A DNA stretch of 64,000 nucleotides from Sinohyriopsis cumingii (Eukaryota; Mollusca; Bivalvia; Unionida; Unionidae), in NCBI GenBank assembly GCA_028554795.2, contig JAPYKE020000267.1:62001-126000 (forward strand), in the 5' to 3' direction. Position 1 is the first letter of the stretch. Each line of letters opens with the position of its first letter. The position numbers and the translations under genes were made by a program. This document shows positions 47,742 through 55,594 of this stretch, piece by piece. The notes beneath the pieces were generated by a model. The model searched no databases and was not told the DNA's origin. It worked only from the letters and a program-made list of their open reading frames with translations.

Positions 47742-49832
47742 ATGGAGGAGTTCGAGAGATTAGCAGCAATTAAGCCCTGGAAAAATATTAAGTTCAATCT
47801 CGATAGAGCCCTCAAGGACGCACCAAAAGCGTCAATAAACGATAGAACCCTGTTAAATAAAATACGCGATTGTGTCAATGAATTCAAGCGTGATGGTGCA
47901 TCTCATAGTTGGTCAACATTTCGAATTGATGGTGTTGTTGATGCTACCATGAACGACAACCGCGCAGCAACGATAATATCACAACTTGGCTCCAGCAAGT
48001 ATTTCTTCAGAGTAAAATGTATTGTCCGGGTGGAATCAGGCAATTGGATCATACGTGATAAATTTGAACCAGTTCTCAGCGACAAGAAAACAGTCATTGT
48101 TAGCCGCGACTCCAAGCCGGGGTTGTTAACCGGAATTGACAGACCATACTATGAACGAGCGTATCCTGAAACAGCAGTTGTTTATGGAATATACCCGTTA
48201 AATAAGAAACCTGATATCGGAAAACTAGCGCCGATGAAACAGTCAACGGGGATAAATTGTGTAGCAGAACGAATAATAGAGCATTTTACAAATGCGTGTC
48301 GAGGAAACAAATTGACTGATTTACAACGTAGCAAAATCAACCAGTGGGAGGAGACAGTGCGCGAGCGTGGAGCAACCATTAGCGACATAGCGAGATTAGA
48401 AACGTCGTTGAGATTTCCAATAACCGTTACAACGATAACCGGTGAAGTATTATACGAATCAAAGTATAAATCAAAGGGAGCCCCAATTAAAATTATTGAT
48501 CATAACGAACACGCGTGGACGTCCGCGATCACAATATTTCCACGGGATAGAACAGTAAAGTATATCCCTGGGGAATTCCTGGGAGAGGGCGGTTTTCTCG
48601 CGGAGAGGAAACTATTTGATGCTATTGCCTGCTTGTGTAAAAACGACCCTGTATCAGTGTGGTTACTTCGCAGCGCTGAAAACGATGCGGATACCTTTGA
48701 TCAGTTTGTAAGACCAAACGGTGAATTATATCGCACTGAAGCGTTTCACAACAAGATGAAAAAAACCGCCATGGAATTTGAAGAGCATGATGAACAACTG
48801 CTAACAAATTGTTTTACGATTCCATCGGTTGCGGCTCATGTTGCAGCAAGGAAAAATGCGTGGAGACCAACGCGCAAGGAATTTCTACCGGATGTACAAT
48901 CCAGTTGTTTGGAATACTATCACGGTGGACTATGGAACACTGAATACAACCGCGACGCTATGATTTCCGTTGATATGGTTGCCTGTTATCCAGCGAGTTT
49001 TTTCGGGTATGGATCCGCCGCTGAGTACTTTAGACGATTTGGACACCCCAGACATGAAATGACTCGTGTTGCTATTAATGGACCACTGCCTGATTTTGAT
49101 TTAACCGGATTCGCTCGCATAGTATCATTTGAATTCGCGGCAGGACTTCATCGCTGTTGTTATATTTGGATCGGTAGACACATGACTGAAAAGAAGTGGC
49201 TGCCAATAGCGCTGCTACGGTATATGATTGATTGTAAAATGCTAGTTTCGTTGATTGTCAGTGACGCGATTATATCATACCGGGCGCAGACTGAAGTCTG
49301 GTTACCAGAACCGGAGCGTCTAGATAGTATAATTGACGAATCCAGAAAACAGATTAATGCCGACGAGGAATATATCATCGAATGGTCCAAAAAGATATTC
49401 AACCAACGAAACCGCGAGGCAAAAGATCTTGGTAGAAGAATAATTGGTAAGTTCACACAAGGTGGAAAAAACTGCGACTACAAACGATATTGCTTACGGC
49501 TGATTATAGATGAGGCAGAATATGATTTCGTAATCAAGGACGCAGTGGCGAAAAATAGATACGTGAACTGTAAAACAGCTTTCTTGTCCAATGGAACAAG
49601 GTTGGGTACAGTTGTTACCTACAGCGATGGAGACAGCCCAGCATACCCGCATTTGAGGGCGTCTATGCTGGGTTACGCCGCTATCAATTTATTCTCGATG
49701 ATAAATAGATTTCCCGACACCGCGGTTAGAGTAGCCGTTGATTCATTTTACATAGACGTAAAGTATAAGGAAAACATAGCCGAGTTTACTAGTCCGGACG
49801 AGAGTTGGGGTACATGGAGAATTAAAAAATAA
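47742..49832 (+). CDS. Replicative polymerase with PolB-like palm
   Basis: 696 residues from the ATG at 47742; a GTG 48 bases upstream also extends the frame but is unlikely. The first ~390 residues match nothing I recognise. The palm shows ISVDMVACYPASF (motif A, Asp 411), GRRIIGKFTQGG (about 565-574, in the place of motif B) and VRVAVDSFYIDV (motif C, Asp 667). These fit a derived family B DNA polymerase; a TV-Pol-type (family A related) identity cannot be excluded. No exonuclease motifs were found, and the protein is much shorter than the usual Polinton PolB. A TAA (49830-49832) ends the frame, yet the same frame continues straight into the SF1 helicase, so polymerase and helicase were probably fused. 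Confidence 0.75.
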   Translation: MEEFERLAAIKPWKNIKFNLDRALKDAPKASINDRTLLNKIRDCVNEFKRDGASHSWSTFRIDGVVDATMNDNRAATIISQLGSSKYFFRVKCIVRVESGNWIIRDKFEPVLSDKKTVIVSRDSKPGLLTGIDRPYYERAYPETAVVYGIYPLNKKPDIGKLAPMKQSTGINCVAERIIEHFTNACRGNKLTDLQRSKINQWEETVRERGATISDIARLETSLRFPITVTTITGEVLYESKYKSKGAPIKIIDHNEHAWTSAITIFPRDRTVKYIPGEFLGEGGFLAERKLFDAIACLCKNDPVSVWLLRSAENDADTFDQFVRPNGELYRTEAFHNKMKKTAMEFEEHDEQLLTNCFTIPSVAAHVAARKNAWRPTRKEFLPDVQSSCLEYYHGGLWNTEYNRDAMISVDMVACYPASFFGYGSAAEYFRRFGHPRHEMTRVAINGPLPDFDLTGFARIVSFEFAAGLHRCCYIWIGRHMTEKKWLPIALLRYMIDCKMLVSLIVSDAIISYRAQTEVWLPEPERLDSIIDESRKQINADEEYIIEWSKKIFNQRNREAKDLGRRIIGKFTQGGKNCDYKRYCLRLIIDEAEYDFVIKDAVAKNRYVNCKTAFLSNGTRLGTVVTYSDGDSPAYPHLRASMLGYAAINLFSMINRFPDTAVRVAVDSFYIDVKYKENIAEFTSPDESWGTWRIKK

Positions 49833-49898
49833 ATACGACGCGATTATTCCCCGTCAGCAGATGTCACCGTTGAGAACAATTACTTACGCGGTGATAAA

Positions 49899-50408
49899 TT
49901 GTCAGAGTGGTCTAATGCACCACCGTGTTCTGATCCAATTTGTAGGCACAAAACAGTTTATTTAAGCGGCTGTGGCGGGTCAGGAAAGACGACTCGGGCA
50001 ATTGAATTATTTCGAACGCGGGCAAATATAATCGTGCTTACACCGACCCATAGACTAGCGCGAGAGATAAAACAACGAAATGTTGACGCCGTTACTTATC
50101 ACAGCTTTTTTCGATACAGCGGCGGTGAGTGGACTCCTGATCGAATGGGGGAAAAATTTATTCCTGAGGTTATCATCTGGGATGAGATATGTACTGTTTC
50201 GTTAGATGTTTTACAAATGTTTCTTGAGTGGTTGCTGCGCGCGAATACAGCGGTGATCATGTGTGGCGACCATGGCCAACCACCACCATTTGTCGGCGAG
50301 GGTCCACATGATTGGTTAAAGGGTTTTGTGGACTATTATGAAGAAACCGATACTGATTACCGAGCACTTGATGAACAACTGCGCGAGGTTAAGAAATTAA
50401 TCAGATAA
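49899..50408 (+). CDS. SF1 helicase, N-terminal part
   Basis: 169 residues in the same frame as the polymerase. Walker A is GCGGSGKTT (49968-49994), followed by LTPTHRLARE (motif Ia), Walker B IIWDEI (near 50175-50190) and CGDHGQPPP (motif III, near 50265). This is a RecD/Pif1-like SF1 helicase, expected to unwind DNA during element replication. There is no ATG before Walker A, so the domain can only be made as a continuation of the polymerase reading through the TAA at 49830-49832. It stops at another TAA (50406-50408), after which the same frame continues. Confidence 0.82.
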   Translation: MSEWSNAPPCSDPICRHKTVYLSGCGGSGKTTRAIELFRTRANIIVLTPTHRLAREIKQRNVDAVTYHSFFRYSGGEWTPDRMGEKFIPEVIIWDEICTVSLDVLQMFLEWLLRANTAVIMCGDHGQPPPFVGEGPHDWLKGFVDYYEETDTDYRALDEQLREVKKLIR

Positions 50409-50444
50409 CAGCCGGATAGAATTCAGTGTGAAATAATCCGCGAG

Positions 50445-51023
50445 GTGATTCCGGAAACTCCAATGAATGAATTTTGGGAAACATGGAGACCAAACGATTT
50501 GATTGTAGCGAGTAGAAAGATAGTCAGAGACACACTTCAGCGGAAGTTGTTTACGTTGCATAAGGAAAAGTTTCCAATGCGCCCAGTGCCGTTATGTTAT
50601 AGACCCGCGGATACACGGCGGCAGAACATTGAAGTTGAAATTCCAGGCCCGACAGCGTCGGGGACAAAAAAACAAATTCTCGTGCTGAATGATATCGTGC
50701 TCGTTGATATCAGCGTCGTCGAGGACGCGCTACGTGCTGATAAATCCCCGTGGACGCTAGGATACGCAACGACAATACATTCCTCGCAGGGACTGACTAT
50801 CACGGATACAATTGTTTGGATGGTTGATAATCGCATCGAATGGTCAAATCTAGTCTATCTTGCAGTGTCCAGAGTACGGAGGATAAATCAGCTTCGAAGA
50901 ATTGTTATTGACGAAGCCAGTGACGACGACATCATCGATGCAAGCGTCATTGATAGAAAACTCTCGGGTTACCGCCAACAGGATAAAAAAAACAGCGGCG
51001 TTTTGATATTGATGCCGAATTAA
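50445..51023 (+). CDS. SF1 helicase, C-terminal part
   Basis: The frame continues that of 49899-50408 and is open from the codon after the TAA. It carries the second RecA-like domain: GYATTIHSSQGLTI (motif V, near 50758-50800) and NLVYLAVSRVRR (motif VI, near 50849-50884). The only early ATG (50463) would make a helicase without Walker A, so this is not an independent gene. Near the end an eight-A run (50985-50992) marks a change of frame, after which the Cys/HNH-type tail is readable. Confidence 0.8.
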   Translation: MIPETPMNEFWETWRPNDLIVASRKIVRDTLQRKLFTLHKEKFPMRPVPLCYRPADTRRQNIEVEIPGPTASGTKKQILVLNDIVLVDISVVEDALRADKSPWTLGYATTIHSSQGLTITDTIVWMVDNRIEWSNLVYLAVSRVRRINQLRRIVIDEASDDDIIDASVIDRKLSGYRQQDKKNSGVLILMPN

Positions 51024-51025
51024 TA

Positions 51026-51208
51026 ATCTCGCTACGACAACAACAAAATAATCACTGCGCGAGTTGTAATTGTATAATGCGCTGGCGTTATTCGGATAAA
51101 GACGCTCGCCAATTTACCGTGGACAGGATCGATAACAGTCTTGGTCATGTCAAAACCAATGTGAGGTTGACCTGTCTTGAGTGTAATAGACGCAATGGCG
51201 CTAGTTAA
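51026..51208 (+). pseudogene. HNH/Cys-type C-terminal tail of the replicase
   Basis: In the frame shifted relative to the helicase, the sequence reads CASCN, then FTVDRIDNSLGHVKTNVRL and TCLECNRRNGAS before a stop at 51206-51208. Two CxxC pairs plus a DRID...GH...N core are typical of HNH-type nucleases. The region has no ATG of its own ahead of the motif, so it must belong to the polymerase-helicase protein, joined through the frame change at the A run 50985-50992. The last eight bases overlap the integrase stop region, so the two genes converge tail to tail. Confidence 0.6.
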
Positions 51209-52145
51209 GACCACGCGGGGGTAATTGAGTATCGTCAGGTATCACTTGTAGTTGCTCGCGTGTAAACCCCCGCTGTGGGGCAGTTGAATCCAGTCTATAG
51301 ATCGGTGGTCTACCAGTTGATCGTGTTATCGTTGATATGTTATGTGTGGTAACACTCCAAATAGGATCAGTAGCTCTTTTTTTACCGCCTTCAAGTTCTC
51401 CTGGTTCATACAGATATCTCACGGTGACATCGCCGAGAATCGGCTTGGAAATGCTATTTATTTTTGATCTTCCGGGTATATACTTTTTTTTAATCGCGTC
51501 GCTGGGCTTCATGTTGATTGCTCGGGTAATCTCGTTATTTAACGCTGCAATTACGCCTGGCAACCTTTTAACCCATTCACGAGATCGTTTTTCTTGGATG
51601 AATTCCTTAGCGTATTGATATCCAAATAACCGTTTAGCAACAGTCCGATTGAATCGTTCAACAATTGCCTGATCACGATGTAGCGCAGTATGACCTCGTC
51701 GTATCGCGACGCTATGATGTTTCAGCTTTGATAAAACAGCGCCGCGAAATTCACTACCAGGATCAACTTGTAATAGATTTGGCCAGCGCAGAGGACCTCT
51801 TCGATAAATCCGCTCAAACGCATCGGCTACTTCAGTTGCTGACTTTGTTTTTAACGGCTCCGCTTGTTTGTATCGACTCGTAACATCAACTACGGTTAGC
51901 GCGTATTTGTAACCGTTGTCATGCGGCAGAAATAGTATATCAGCCTGATGAACTTCATTAGGTACGCTGACATCAAAGCGCGAGAAGTTGATTTGTTTAG
52001 GCGGTGGTAGATAGATTTGCCATATAGCCTGTCTGGATAACCAATTAGCCGCAGTGGCCTTTGTTACCTTTGCAGCGCTTGCAAGCTTACCAATTGCGGC
52101 CTTCCCCTTCCAGTATCCTCTCGGAGAATAATAGATGGATTCCAT
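51201..52145 (-). CDS. INT: Retroviral-type integrase (rve)
   Basis: 314 residues, ATG at 52145. An N-terminal helical DNA-binding region (YWKGKAAIGKLASAAKVTKA) lacks an obvious HHCC finger, as in many Polintons. The catalytic core has Asp 69 (HQADILFLP), Asp 128 (LLQVDPGSEF) and Glu 163 (AIVERFNRT), a DD(34)E arrangement. The C-terminal region (PILGDVTVRYLYEPGE... IYRLDSTAPQRGFTREQLQ) resembles the SH3/chromo-like tail of rve integrases. It would insert the linear element and create the short duplication. The frame is intact and complete, which argues for fairly recent mobility. Confidence 0.93.
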   Translation of the reverse strand: MESIYYSPRGYWKGKAAIGKLASAAKVTKATAANWLSRQAIWQIYLPPPKQINFSRFDVSVPNEVHQADILFLPHDNGYKYALTVVDVTSRYKQAEPLKTKSATEVADAFERIYRRGPLRWPNLLQVDPGSEFRGAVLSKLKHHSVAIRRGHTALHRDQAIVERFNRTVAKRLFGYQYAKEFIQEKRSREWVKRLPGVIAALNNEITRAINMKPSDAIKKKYIPGRSKINSISKPILGDVTVRYLYEPGELEGGKKRATDPIWSVTTHNISTITRSTGRPPIYRLDSTAPQRGFTREQLQVIPDDTQLPPRGLN

Positions 52146-52152
52146 GTTGTTA

Positions 52153-52491
52153 TTAATTACCAGCGCCCATCATTACTTTACCTTTCATAGCCGATTTTAC
52201 CAACCATGAAGCCAATTTTTCTTTGAAGGATTTATCAGGAATAGCATTTAACGCGTGAATTAATTTTACGTCCGCGATATGACGCTGTTGCAGATCGCTA
52301 CTTTTGTAGTAAGCAACATCATGAACATGACACGCCTTATCGATAGCGTTTATTGGATACTCACCGGGTTTGGGCTGATTTTGATCATCGAGTCTGATAT
52401 CTAATCGTGTTCCGGGGCCACAGTAGCTATATCCTGGGAGGTGTTTTTCTCCTGGATACTTTGCCCACGGGGTTCCGGGGAGTTTTGCCAA
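52153..52491 (-). CDS. PLA2-like protein (parvovirus VP1u type fold)
   Basis: 112 residues. LPGYSYCGPGTRLD is the calcium-binding loop pattern, and INAIDKACHVHDVAYY carries the His-Asp pair (57, 58) of phospholipase A2. In parvoviruses such domains help particles leave endosomes; a similar role here is inferred. No ATG precedes the motifs in this frame (the first codon usable is TTG). In related elements the same domain follows the zinc-ribbon protein in one polypeptide. Here the zinc-ribbon frame (52401-52679) overlaps this one by 91 bases, and the two meet at an eight-A run (52517-52524). Confidence 0.8.
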   Translation of the reverse strand: MAKLPGTPWAKYPGEKHLPGYSYCGPGTRLDIRLDDQNQPKPGEYPINAIDKACHVHDVAYYKSSDLQQRHIADVKLIHALNAIPDKSFKEKLASWLVKSAMKGKVMMGAGN

Positions 52492-52679
52492 TTTGGCTGC
52501 AATATCACCTCCTCGCTTTTTTTTAAAACATCCCCGGGTCTAATAGAAATAAATCTAAATTTCTTTGTACCGCATTGTACACACTTACCAGTAAGCGCCG
52601 ATCTGTTATTTTTTGTTGTAACGGTTGTCATATCATTTGTGCCAGTACGCACTCTACACTTCACACAATATAGATCCAT
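52401..52679 (-). CDS. Zinc-ribbon protein (MDxYCVKC type)
   Basis: 92 residues, ATG at 52679. MDLYCVKCRVRTGT and GKCVQCGTKKFRF give a four-Cys zinc ribbon (Cys 5, 8, 33, 36) of the small DUF5679-like kind that is common in Polintons and large DNA viruses. After about residue 50 the sequence becomes unlike protein (ILQPNWQNSPEPRGQ), while the overlapping frame turns into the PLA2-like domain. So the ribbon was probably the N-terminus of a ribbon-PLA2 protein. It starts only five bases from the ATPase start on the other strand, sharing its promoter region. Confidence 0.78.
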   Translation of the reverse strand: MDLYCVKCRVRTGTNDMTTVTTKNNRSALTGKCVQCGTKKFRFISIRPGDVLKKSEEVILQPNWQNSPEPRGQSIQEKNTSQDIATVAPEHD

Positions 52680-52696
52680 AATTTATGTATAGAGAT

Positions 52697-53359
52697 ATGA
52701 ATATAATTGATTTTTCGGCGAGTAAAACAAGAGAACCAGTTAAGCATGTTGCAGCGTTACCAAACTCGATCCGGATGATTATCATCGGACCATCTGGATC
52801 CGGCAAGACGCAATTGTTACTTAATTTAATAATGAGATGGATGAAGTGGGATAAGTTGTATTTAATCGCCCCTAGCGTAGATCATCAACGATGCTACGAG
52901 GTGTTGAAAGATTTCAACGAGAATGCATCAGCAATCGCTGAAAAAAATGCTATTGAGTTTATTACAGATATCAATGATGCACCAGGTATTGATGATATTG
53001 ATGGCGACGTTAACAATCTAGTCGTGTACGATGATGTTATGTTAGACAATCAAAAAAACCCAGCTAGGATATTTTCCAGAGGCAGGCATAAAAACACTGA
53101 CGTGCTATATGTCACTCAACGATACACTCAGATTCCAAAAGTAATCAGAGATAACTGTAATATTCTTGCTGTGTTCAACGGCGTTGATACACACACGCTA
53201 CGAAATTTTTGGCAGACATGGTGCGGCGGTGACATGGACTTTAATGTTTTTCGAAACTTTTTTAGTCATGCTCAGTCGACCCCACATGGATTTGTAACGA
53301 TAAATTTACATGATCCTCGGACACGATATCGTATCGGACTCGACCAAATATTCGGTTAA
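52697..53359 (+). CDS. ATP: Genome-packaging ATPase (A32/FtsK type)
   Basis: 220 residues from the ATG at 52697; an ATG 12 bases earlier (52685) would add four. Walker A is GPSGSGKT, Walker B is LVVYDDVMLD, and the sensor region IFSRGRHKNTDVLYVTQRY is diagnostic for the Polinton/adintovirus and NCLDV packaging ATPases. It should pump the linear genome into capsids. The frame is intact and of normal length. It is divergent to the zinc-ribbon gene, with starts five or 17 bases apart, and its stop is directly followed by the right terminal repeat. Confidence 0.93.
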   Translation: MNIIDFSASKTREPVKHVAALPNSIRMIIIGPSGSGKTQLLLNLIMRWMKWDKLYLIAPSVDHQRCYEVLKDFNENASAIAEKNAIEFITDINDAPGIDDIDGDVNNLVVYDDVMLDNQKNPARIFSRGRHKNTDVLYVTQRYTQIPKVIRDNCNILAVFNGVDTHTLRNFWQTWCGGDMDFNVFRNFFSHAQSTPHGFVTINLHDPRTRYRIGLDQIFG

Positions 53360-53360
53360 A

Positions 53361-53639
53361 TTGTAAGATCATAAAGATCTTCATTGTAAATAACCTCTTA
53401 GCAGCAGAGGGGGCGATGACATCGACGCGGTCGTCGTTATGTTTACCCGACGCTGACGACGCTGGGATCGGCGCGCAGAAGGTATTAATTAAACCAAATG
53501 ACGTTCGATTTACCCCCCGACGGCGACGTCGTTTTTTTTTTTACCAGGCGCTGACGACACCGGATCCGCTGAGTGCAGAAGGTACTAATTAAGCCAAATG
53601 ACGATTGGACAAAATGTCCGATTCGCCCCCTCTGCTGCT
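53361..53639 (-). repeat. Right terminal inverted repeat
   Basis: Inverse partner of 38604-38870, with the same internal layout: 17-base inverted ends at 53400-53416 and 53623-53639 and two direct units between them. It carries about 12 extra bases (a partial duplication of aagatc/gatctt) near 53368-53380. It begins directly after the ATPase stop codon. Confidence 0.93.
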
Positions 53640-53644
53640 GGATG
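53640..53644. repeat. Target-site duplication, right
   Basis: GGATG directly follows the right terminus and equals the left flank. The next base is also A, so the duplication could be GGATGA. Confidence 0.75.
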
Positions 53645-53889
53645 AATAAGGATGGTATGAGGCTTTAATTACCTCCAAAGCTGATGTTTTATCTACCTCC
53701 ATATAGACCGTCTGTCTTGCATTAACGAACATTTTGGTATACATTTTTTTCGATTGACCATGAGGTATTGAGTTTACTTCATGTTTTATTAGCACGGTTT
53801 CTCATCGCAATTCTTTAAATGTATCCGACTATTTACTCAAAATCTTCTGGATTTATTAACAATGACATTGATGTCATTCTGGTCACACT

Positions 53890-54600
53890 CCATCTTATCC
53901 ATTCCTTTTTTTGTTCACTCCCTTTGAGAACTCGATGGTAATATCTATACAGAGGTTTTCTTTTGGTGGTCTAAACATCTCGTCTTCGATGACCGCAGTA
54001 AGCTCACAATCTGTACTTCAATTGTTTTAAGATTAACGCTGCACTTTCGACATATTAACACCAGAGAATAGACAAAATTTGTATATACCGCTGTTCACTC
54101 TTGTCAACGAAATTTTGGATATACATTGTTTGTCGTTAGTTATACTACACAGATATCCAACTATAATGTTACCTGAAACACTCAAAGTAAATGATGTATG
54201 GTGTTAAATGAGAGACCAAAATAAAGTAAATTCCCTGTACATTAACCCTTCTTGTCGCATACACTTTTGAAACATTTCCGACTTAGAAGTAGATCACGTT
54301 CTCTCAAGTTAGCGACTGAATTTCCTCCAGAGTTAACCAGTCATTGTATCGCAAGGTATAGCACCACGTCTACTGAGATTTCTCTGAATACTCCTGATTC
54401 TTCGATTCTTCAGTCCCCGGTAAATATCACGATGCTATTGTATTACTGAAACCCGCAGGAGAATATCGACCCATGTCAAATTGCACGTCTTTAGCCGTCC
54501 ATGTCGACCCTGAAAAATAAAAACCACATCCTCATCAATCCCGACGAGACGGAAAAGATCAGCAAGTTCCCCTAGTGTTGCTTGTTCTAAGAGATGAATG
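53890..54600 (-). pseudogene. Relic fibre gene of an older Polinton copy
   Basis: Broken minus-strand frames match the fibre region of the intact element in order. At 54600-54490 ELADLFRLVGIDEDVV and GRHGRLKTCN parallel EIADTLNLTSVDPGEIV and RQGKLKSSN of the fibre base. Further left, near 54200-53900, SFTLSVSGNIIVG, SGIYKFCLFSG and IEDEMFRPP look like a beta-rich head. There are several stops and frame changes. It is not functional. Confidence 0.5.
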
Positions 54601-55065
54601 GCACCTGGATGTTGCCGCTAGGAGATCTTCCGTAAATAGCTTATAGTATAAACCATTAACCTGTTTAAAACAATGCCGTCTGCAGGCATATTCGTGCAGA
54701 AATTTAAGCGGCGGCGCCAGGCCATGACATGGTGTTAAGTACGGCAAGAACTTCTAGACTGCATAATGGTGGATCCGATATTGACTGTGTTGGTAATGTT
54801 TAATATCAGATTGGTGCGTCACCGGCTGCCATTATACTGTAAATGGTGTATCGATTCTGACTGAAAGTATGAAGTGAAATAACTGAGTATTCATCTCAAT
54901 GAGTACCTGGACCAGAACGGACATCAAGATTAATGATACCTGTTTCCACTATGTTTGGTTTTTCCGGTAACTGATCACGGTTGAAACATGTGAGGTTTTT
55001 AATGTTCAATCGCCAAGCAGCATCAAATATGTCAAAATTGGACATGGGAACTTTAACGAAACATC
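54600..55065 (-). pseudogene. Relic protease gene of an older Polinton copy
   Basis: On the minus strand the N-terminal block MSNFDIFDAAWRL is readable near 55046-55000, then RDQLPEKPNIVETGIINLD and GPGTH near 54990-54900. HGLAPPLKFLHEY near 54720-54680 corresponds to the YGLAPPNEFMRYI region of the intact protease. Only parts of the domain survive, in several frames. Confidence 0.65.
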
Positions 55066-55140
55066 CCCGTCTCATATCTAGACCGTACAGAGCTCCTGGT
55101 AATCTTAGACCACTACCCGCTATTAGGTTTGCTGTTATAT
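55066..55140 (-). pseudogene. Relic core-protein C-terminus
   Basis: DNA around 55090-55125 (cctggtaatcttagacc and neighbours) resembles the repeat at the C-terminal end of the intact core gene (cccggtagtcttagacc). It lies in the position expected directly upstream of the relic protease. The rest of the core gene and the whole capsid gene appear deleted. Confidence 0.45.
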
Positions 55141-55224
55141 TGTTTCCATATTGGCGCCGGCTTGTTTTGTCAGAGATGGCCGACCAGCTAATTCTTTCAA
55201 AAGGTCATTTGTACCTTAATTTAT

Positions 55225-55575
55225 ATTTTACCGACACTAGGTGGCTTCACATGGGTGATGGGCAGTTTTACTGGGTGTGGTCGGACCGCTGGTGGTATGT
55301 GTACTAATCGCGTGAATCTGTCTTTCATCCCCTGTAAAGCTTTACCAGAAATATCACCACCTGCGCCATTATTCTTATCACGAAACATTTTGTATGGCTT
55401 TTATGCCTAACTGTTTTGCAATTGGGGTAGGTTTTTGAGCTATCCTTCTGAATAAACCCTGGATAACATCGCTGAGTCCATCCCCCTAAATGAAGCTATA
55501 CAATGGTACTCAAGAATTTATCACCTTGACACTTTCAGATCCACGTTGGGCATTGTGAATAATCATGACAGTGTG
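55225..55575 (-). pseudogene. Relic pVI-like gene
   Basis: The minus strand reads MIIHNAQRGSESVKVINS, then GDGLSDVIQGLFRRI and PIAKQLGIKAI, parallel to MIIHYNHDKPVSVYVVNS, GDGLGSTIAGLFTRM and PLAKQLSMKAI of the intact gene. A proline-rich stretch follows, then stops. Internal stops show that it is dead. Confidence 0.7.
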
Positions 55576-55594
55576 TTATCGCCGATCTATTTGA

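Larger units (their letters stand above)
38604..53639. mobile_element. Polinton/Maverick (adintovirus-like) element, ~15.0 kb
   Basis: The element is bounded by inverted repeats starting AGCAGCAGAGGGGGCGA on both ends and flanked by GGATG (38599-38603 and 53640-53644). The repeat is GGATGA on both sides if the first A is counted as target, which would give the 6 bp usual for Polintons. It carries the Polinton hallmark set: rve integrase, packaging ATPase, adenain-like protease, double jelly-roll capsid protein, fibres, core protein, PLA2-like and zinc-ribbon proteins. GC content is visibly higher than the flanks. The replication gene differs from the usual protein-primed PolB. Several genes carry frame breaks, so this copy may be inactive. 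Confidence 0.93.

Noticed and set aside
49830-50408. TAA reassigned to an amino acid
   Set aside because: TAA ends the capsid and membrane protein genes at the expected place, so simple reassignment does not fit.
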